The notes under the pieces were generated by a model, which worked only from the letters and a program-made list of their open reading frames with translations, did no database searches and was not told the DNA's origin. From NCBI RefSeq assembly GCF_006539525.1, contig NZ_BJNE01000002.1:124001-188000 (forward strand): a stretch of DNA of 64,000 nucleotides. The letters are read 5' to 3'. Below, one piece after another: positions 59,330-64,000 of the stretch; within the stretch, counting starts at the first letter, position 1, and each line of letters starts with the position of its first letter. The DNA comes from Glutamicibacter nicotianae (GTDB lineage: Bacteria > Actinomycetota > Actinomycetes > Actinomycetales > Micrococcaceae). The position numbers were made by a program, and so were the translations under genes.

Positions 59330-60727
59330 ATGAAAGACGTCGTGATCGTAGGTGCCGGGCTTGCTGGCCTTTCAGCAGGGTGGCGCTTGCGTCATTGGGA
59401 CAGCCTGGTGCTGGAAGCCGACACCAGGATTGGCGGACGCATTAAGTCCGAGCGCCGCGGAAACTACTGGCTCAACTGGGGCGGGCATGTCTTTGCCGGG
59501 GAAGGATCTTCCACCGAAAACCTGCTGAGCGAAGTCGGGGTCACCGCCGTAGCTATCCCGGGCTCGCTGCAGGCCATGAGCTTGAATGGCAAGTTCCTGC
59601 GCAGCGGCCATATCGCAACGTACCCGCTACGCCTGCCGATGCCGCTGGCTGACCGCATCGCCACGGTGCGCGCCGGTCTGAAGGTCGTGGCCGGAGTTGC
59701 GCGCTACACGCAGGTGGTCAAGAAGCGTCCGGGGGAGTCCGGAGCCATGCGCCAGCAGCGCATCTACGATTTCGAGAACGAGCGGACCTTCGAGGATTTC
59801 ATCGGCGAGATGCCCGAAGACGCGGCATCCCTGTTCAAGACCACCGTCACCCGTTCGGCCGGCAACATGGACCAGATCGCTGCCGGTGCAGGCATCGGCT
59901 ACTTCAGCCTGGTGCTCGGCTTCGGCCAGGGGTTGAGCAATGGCATCGTGGGCGGTCCATCCACCCTGACCGAATCCATCGCCGCCTCCTTGGGCGATCG
60001 TGTCCAGCTGGGCGCCGCGGTGCACGAAGTGGTGCACAAGAAGGATTCCGTGGTGGTCCGCTACGTGCAAGACGGGCGCGAGCACGAGGTCGAGGCCCGC
60101 GCGGTCGTGCTGGCCACCACCGCCGATGTGTGCCACCGTGTCGGCGTGGACCTGCCCGGGGAGCTGCGCGATGCCCTGTCCCAGATCAAGTACGGCCCGC
60201 ATGTGAGCACCGCGTTCCTGACCAACGAGAGCGGCCCGCGTCCATGGGATGACATCTATGCCATTGCCGCACCCAAGCGCTCCTTCGCGATTGCGCTGAA
60301 CCAGGCGAGCATCGTTCGTGGTGCCGAATCCGAGCGCCAGCCCGGCGGCAGCATGATGACCTTCTCTCCCGCGGCCCTGGGCCAAGCACTGCTGGAGAAG
60401 CCCGAGGATGAAGTGATCCAAACCCACCTGAAAGATCTTGACGAGGTGCTGGGCGGCAAGTTCGCAGACAGCGTCGTCGAGGCCAAGGTCTCGTCGTGGA
60501 AAAACGCTTCTCCCTATTCCTTCCCGGGGCGCGCCAAGCTGCAGTCCACCTTGACGCGGGGAGGCGACCGCGTATTCCTGGCCGGCGATTTCATGGGAAC
60601 CCTCTACACCGAAAGCTCGATTACGTCCGGATTCTCCGCTGCCCAGTCGGCAGCCAGCCTGCTGGCCACCGAACGGCAGAAGAACGGCCATGGCCGCTTC
60701 ACCGGACTGACGATTGCCTCTGCCTGA
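59330..60727 (+). CDS. Flavin-containing amine oxidoreductase
   Basis: 465 residues. VVIVGAGLAGLSAGWRL with RIGGRIKSE is the amine-oxidase/protoporphyrinogen-oxidase FAD signature; FLAGDFMGTLYTESSITSG is the C-terminal FAD motif. GAGGAG lies six bases before the ATG at 59330. It is followed after 97 bases by an AGCS symporter, suggesting an imported amine or amino acid substrate. The exact substrate is unknown. Confidence 0.78.
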   Translation: MKDVVIVGAGLAGLSAGWRLRHWDSLVLEADTRIGGRIKSERRGNYWLNWGGHVFAGEGSSTENLLSEVGVTAVAIPGSLQAMSLNGKFLRSGHIATYPLRLPMPLADRIATVRAGLKVVAGVARYTQVVKKRPGESGAMRQQRIYDFENERTFEDFIGEMPEDAASLFKTTVTRSAGNMDQIAAGAGIGYFSLVLGFGQGLSNGIVGGPSTLTESIAASLGDRVQLGAAVHEVVHKKDSVVVRYVQDGREHEVEARAVVLATTADVCHRVGVDLPGELRDALSQIKYGPHVSTAFLTNESGPRPWDDIYAIAAPKRSFAIALNQASIVRGAESERQPGGSMMTFSPAALGQALLEKPEDEVIQTHLKDLDEVLGGKFADSVVEAKVSSWKNASPYSFPGRAKLQSTLTRGGDRVFLAGDFMGTLYTESSITSGFSAAQSAASLLATERQKNGHGRFTGLTIASA

Positions 60728-60824
60728 TTCCAAAACGCACGAAGCATTCGCGCAAGGCCGGGAATCCAGAGCCGGGACTTGCATCTAACCAATCACCACG
60801 AAGAAATCTTAAGGAGGGGTTGAC

Positions 60825-62312
60825 ATGGAAAGCTTTGACTTTGCAGAACTCCTATCACGAATTTCCGACGTCATCTGGGGGCCGATGGCCTATGTAGTAC
60901 TGGGTCTTGGCGTGGCCTACTCGGTGGCAACCAAAGGAGTGCAGTTCACCCGCATTCCCGACATGTTCCGCCAGTTGCGCGAGAACGACGGCAGCCAGGG
61001 CGGCCTGTCCTCGTTCCAGGCGCTGGTGCTGGCCCTGGCGTCACGCGTTGGCGTCGGCAGCATTGCCGGTGTCGCCACGGCAATCTTCGCCGGCGGCCCC
61101 GGGGCGCTGCTGTGGATGGCGGTTACCGGGCTGGTGGGATGCACCGTTGGCTACGCCGAGGCAACCCTGTCCCAGGCCTTCAAGCGGCAGGTGCTTGACG
61201 AGGACCGGCGGGCGGCCAACGAGGATATCGGCGGCATGCCCTACTACATCAAGCACGGTCTCAAGCTGCCGAAGATTGGCGCGCTTGTGGCGGTTCTCGG
61301 TGTCATCGGCTACGGCGTGGTGTTCCCCGGCTTCCAGGTCAACACGATTGCGGCCAGCGCAGAACTGGCATTCGACATTCCCACGTGGATCCCGGCGATC
61401 CTTGTAACTGCCATGATCGCCGCGGTGATTTTCGGTGGCACCACCCGCCTGGTCAAGGTCACCCAGCTGCTGGTGCCGTTCCTGGCCATCGGGTACTTGC
61501 TGCTCGCGCTGACGGTGATTGCGTTGAACATCAGCAAGGTTCCCGAAGCCGTTTCGCTGATCTTCTACTCGGCCATGGGCGTGGAACCGGTGTTCGGTGG
61601 CATCGCTGGCGCGGCAATCGCGTGGGGCGTGAGGCGTGCGGTCTTCGCCTCTTCCAACGGCTTGGGCGAGGCAACATTCGCCGCGGCGGCCGCCCGCACC
61701 TCGCACCCGGCAAAGCAGGGACTGGTGCAGACCTTCAGCATCTACATCGACGTGCTGCTGATCTGCATGGCTACCGGGCTGATGATGGTGGTGTCAGGCA
61801 AATTCAACGTCTCAGATGGCGCGGATGGATTCCTCGCGAATAATGTGCCGGACGTGGCCGCCGGAGCGAACTGGGTGCAGGAAGCCATCGACTCGGTGAT
61901 CCCCGGTTGGGGTGCCGGCTTCGTGGCGGTGGCGGTGCTGCTCTTCGGCTTCGCCTGCCTGCTCGCCTACTTCTACGTTGCGAACTCGAACCTGCTGTAT
62001 TTGCTCGACGGGCGAACCGGCAATGGCTGGAAGCTTGTGCTGAAGATCGGCACAATGCTCATCGTCTTCGTCGGCTCCATCGCCAACGCGAAGCTGATCT
62101 GGGCCGCCGGAGACATTGGGCTCGGTTTGATTGCCTGGGTCAACCTCATCTGCCTCGCGCTGCTCTTCCCTACGGTGCGCAAGATCCACCGCGATTACGA
62201 ACGGCAACGGAGAATGGGCCTCAATCCGGTCTTTGATCCCGTTTCACTCGGGATCACCGGTGCTGACTTCTGGGTCGAAGAGAACAACAAGAACAAGGTT
62301 GAGGCGAACTAG
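60825..62312 (+). CDS. AGCS-family sodium:alanine/glycine-type symporter
   Basis: 495 residues with about 11 helices. GGLSSFQALVLALASRVGVGSIAGVA is the AGCS signature, with GPGALLWMAVTGLVGC and FYSAMGVEPVFGGIAGAA also characteristic. AAGGAGG lies six bases before the ATG. It likely forms an operon with the flavin oxidoreductase gene. A terminator follows. Confidence 0.85.
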   Translation: MESFDFAELLSRISDVIWGPMAYVVLGLGVAYSVATKGVQFTRIPDMFRQLRENDGSQGGLSSFQALVLALASRVGVGSIAGVATAIFAGGPGALLWMAVTGLVGCTVGYAEATLSQAFKRQVLDEDRRAANEDIGGMPYYIKHGLKLPKIGALVAVLGVIGYGVVFPGFQVNTIAASAELAFDIPTWIPAILVTAMIAAVIFGGTTRLVKVTQLLVPFLAIGYLLLALTVIALNISKVPEAVSLIFYSAMGVEPVFGGIAGAAIAWGVRRAVFASSNGLGEATFAAAAARTSHPAKQGLVQTFSIYIDVLLICMATGLMMVVSGKFNVSDGADGFLANNVPDVAAGANWVQEAIDSVIPGWGAGFVAVAVLLFGFACLLAYFYVANSNLLYLLDGRTGNGWKLVLKIGTMLIVFVGSIANAKLIWAAGDIGLGLIAWVNLICLALLFPTVRKIHRDYERQRRMGLNPVFDPVSLGITGADFWVEENNKNKVEAN

Positions 62313-62320
62313 CCTCAGTG

Positions 62321-62356
62321 CCCTGATGCGCTTCTGCCGAAGCGTGTCAGGGCCTT
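62321..62356 (+). terminator. Terminator after the AGCS gene
   Basis: A 14-bp stem with two mismatches (62321-62334 with 62339-62352), a four-base loop, followed by CCTT. It lies eight bases after the stop. Confidence 0.65.
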
Positions 62357-62400
62357 CCGTGTTGCGTCCGAGAATTTTCCCGTGCAGTGCCATGGATAGA

Positions 62401-63099
62401 ATGAGCATCATGACACTGAACAAACTTGAACCCAGCGCACTCGTGGGAGAACAGGTTTACGACGCCATTCACCGCAGCATCATCAACGGTGAACTTGAGG
62501 CGGGGCAGCGTCTGCGCATCCGGGACCTGGCCGAGCAGCTCGGCACCAGCGTCATGCCCGTGCGCGAAGCCCTGCGGCGCCTCGAGGAAGGCGGACTGGT
62601 CCAGACCATTCCGTACCGCGGCGCTGTGGTCAAGGGCTTCACCGCCCAGGAATTGCTCCATATCTATGCGGTGCGCCGCCTGCTGGAGGTCGAAGCCGCC
62701 AAGCTGGGTGCCCCCAACCTCAGCGATGCTGACATTGCAGGGCTGCATGCTGACTACGACAAGATGATCGCGGCCCTGGAGCGGGAGGACATCAACGACT
62801 GCCTGGCCCAGGACGAGGCTTTCCTGTCGCGGATGTACGCCGCCTCCGGCAACCCCTTTCTCATTGAAAGCATTGAGCGGCTGTGGACCCAATGCCGGGC
62901 GTACAAGGTCATCGGTGCCCGCCGGGCCGTGGCCAGTGGCCGGCAGAAGATGCTGTGGGAATTCCAGCAGCAGATGCTCGAGGCTGCCGAATCCCGGGAC
63001 GCCAAGAAAATTGCCGACCTCAATGACGCCTCGATCATGGCGGCCATGGAGCGCATCCGCACTGCGCTCTCCGAGTCCGAGGAGCCCCAGGAGTCGTAG
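62401..63099 (+). CDS. GntR/FCD regulator of the amine/DapA-like module
   Basis: 232 residues from ATG 62401; ATGs at 62392 and 62410 are in frame and no clear Shine-Dalgarno separates them. The winged helix is IRDLAEQLGTSVMPVREALRRLEEGG; the FCD domain follows with an AQDEAFLSRMYAASGN segment where a His is more usual. It sits between the two transcription units that carry near-identical TGTGATCACA operators. Confidence 0.8.
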   Translation: MSIMTLNKLEPSALVGEQVYDAIHRSIINGELEAGQRLRIRDLAEQLGTSVMPVREALRRLEEGGLVQTIPYRGAVVKGFTAQELLHIYAVRRLLEVEAAKLGAPNLSDADIAGLHADYDKMIAALEREDINDCLAQDEAFLSRMYAASGNPFLIESIERLWTQCRAYKVIGARRAVASGRQKMLWEFQQQMLEAAESRDAKKIADLNDASIMAAMERIRTALSESEEPQES

Positions 63100-63167
63100 C
63101 GCTATTGCTTCCTCCAGTCTCCTGAAAGATCCTTTGCTTCTTCCGCTGAAATACTTGCTGTCACCCA

Positions 63168-63193
63168 TTGTGTGATTTGTGATCACAGATTAC
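63168..63193. promoter_or_regulatory. GntR-type operator B (TGTGATCACA core)
   Basis: Core TGTGATCACA at 63178-63187 in a 26-base element differing from operator A (59106-59131) at three positions. It lies about 140 bases before the DapA-family gene. Confidence 0.7.
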
Positions 63194-63332
63194 GATTGAA
63201 TGAGACGCCGGTTACATCTCCGGCACGAAGCCACACGCCGCACCCGCGGCAGATCCGGCAGCGGGACGCCCTGGAGCGTGCCGCGCATTCTCAATTCAAA
63301 CGCACATCATATTCAGCAAGGGAGCACTGCTC

Positions 63333-64000
63333 ATGTCTGTAAATCTTCATGGCATCCTGACCGCGCTTGTCGCGCCATTCACGGCCGACGGAAGCCTCGA
63401 CGAGACCGCGCTGCGCTCCCTGGTGGAGCGTAGCATCGCCGGCGGAGTCAACGGCGTTGTCGCCAATGGCTCCACCGGAGAATTCAGCGCGATGACCCAC
63501 GACGAGCGCAAGCGCGTGGTCGAGGTAGTTGTCGAAGCCGCCGCCGGCCGCGTCCCGGTAGTAGCGCAGACCGGAGCCACCACTGCCCGCGAAGCCATTG
63601 AACTCACCCAGCATGCGCAGCAGGTCGGCGCCGATGTGGCAATGATCGTGACTCCGTACTACGAGCCGATCTCCGAAGAGGAAACCGTCGACTACCTCAA
63701 GACCGTCTGCGCCTCGGTATCCATCCCGGTCATGCTCTACAACATCCCGCCAGCCACCGGCATCAACTTGGATCCCGAGCTGGTCGGCCGCCTCGCCGAC
63801 GAGATCCCGAACGTCAAGTACATCAAGGACTCCTCGGCGAACATGGAACAGGCAGTGCAGCTGATCCACCATCTTTCCGGCAAGATCCAGACCTTCGTAG
63901 GCTGGGACGTGCTGACCCTCTCGGGCTTGCTGGAAGGCGCGGCGGGCATCGTTGCCGGCGCTGCCAACGTGGTTCCGGCCGAACTGGCACAAGTCTACGC
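63333..64000 (+). CDS. DapA-family (dihydrodipicolinate synthase-like) lyase, partial at right edge
   Basis: 222 codons are visible, open at the right edge. GILTALVAPFTADGSLD, ANGSTGEFSAMTHDER (phosphate-loop-like GSTGE), the catalytic Tyr in LYNIPPATG, and the Schiff-base Lys in VKYIKDSSAN define the family. AAGGGAG precedes the ATG by eight bases. With an amino acid transporter and flavin oxidase next door, a catabolic lyase or deaminase such as pyrroline-4-hydroxy-2-carboxylate deaminase is as likely as DHDPS; this is inference. Confidence 0.78.
   Translation, partial: MSVNLHGILTALVAPFTADGSLDETALRSLVERSIAGGVNGVVANGSTGEFSAMTHDERKRVVEVVVEAAAGRVPVVAQTGATTAREAIELTQHAQQVGADVAMIVTPYYEPISEEETVDYLKTVCASVSIPVMLYNIPPATGINLDPELVGRLADEIPNVKYIKDSSANMEQAVQLIHHLSGKIQTFVGWDVLTLSGLLEGAAGIVAGAANVVPAELAQVY

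Overview
The window is high-G+C actinobacterial chromosome. Gene content points to Micrococcaceae (Arthrobacter/Glutamicibacter type): the dimethylglycine oxidase closely resembles the Arthrobacter enzyme, and the genes are dense, compact catabolic operons with local LysR, GntR, MarR and PucR regulators. There is no rRNA, tRNA, CRISPR, IS element or prophage that I can support. Names rest on motifs, context and remembered family sequences; no database search was run.

Layout. (1) 1-6.3 kb: a phosphorylation-initiated alkylphenol (4-cresol type) operon, creH-G-F-E-D-C order, cut by the left edge, followed by a 3-hydroxybenzoate 4-monooxygenase-like gene broken by two stop codons (6.6-8.5 kb). 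(2) 8.8-17.1 kb: allantoin/glyoxylate module. A racemase and an NCS1 permease point left; hyi, glxR, gcl and allB point right, around a shared control region. (3) 17.3-20.6 kb: a small membrane protein, an ASCH protein, an MhuD-like haem-degrading enzyme, and a MarR-MFS efflux pair. (4) 20.8-26.8 kb: a tripartite tricarboxylate transporter operon with a PrpF-family isomerase fused in frame through a membrane segment to the TctC binding protein, then TctA and TctB (apparently frameshifted out of one fusion), a UspA protein and a divergent LysR. (5) 26.9-28.7 kb and 31.1-42.9 kb: glycine betaine catabolism and C1 recycling: BCCT transporter, GbcA/GbcB, dimethylglycine oxidase, FolD plus cyclohydrolase-type partner, formaldehyde dehydrogenase, PurU, LysR and GntR. 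A shared palindrome lies downstream of three promoters. This region is split by a lower-G+C insert (28.9-31.0 kb) with two decayed AbiE-like genes. (6) 43-48 kb: PucR regulator, a 42-residue accessory protein, an SSS symporter, an unknown protein and a secreted M14 carboxypeptidase. (7) 48.1-51.5 kb: YeiH-type exporter, a thiolase relic, an amidohydrolase and a ParD-like antitoxin remnant. (8) 51.6-57.1 kb: four-carbon sugar-acid operon (kinase, dehydrogenase, GntP transporter, class II aldolase) with a GntR regulator. (9) 57.2-64 kb: an LLM flavin oxidoreductase, an MmpS-like lipoprotein, and an amino acid/amine module (flavin oxidoreductase, AGCS symporter, GntR, DapA-family lyase cut by the right edge) with near-identical operators before both of its transcription units.

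How it works together: most modules deliver an unusual carbon or nitrogen source into central metabolism. Betaine methyl groups pass to tetrahydrofolate and formaldehyde and are cleared by FolD, the cyclohydrolase-like protein, PurU and FdhA. Allantoin yields glyoxylate, handled by Gcl, Hyi and GlxR. Sugar acids yield triose phosphate. The most unusual items are the PrpF-TctC fusion, a FolD lacking its catalytic lysine beside a separate cyclohydrolase-family gene, and two operator families that define local regulons.
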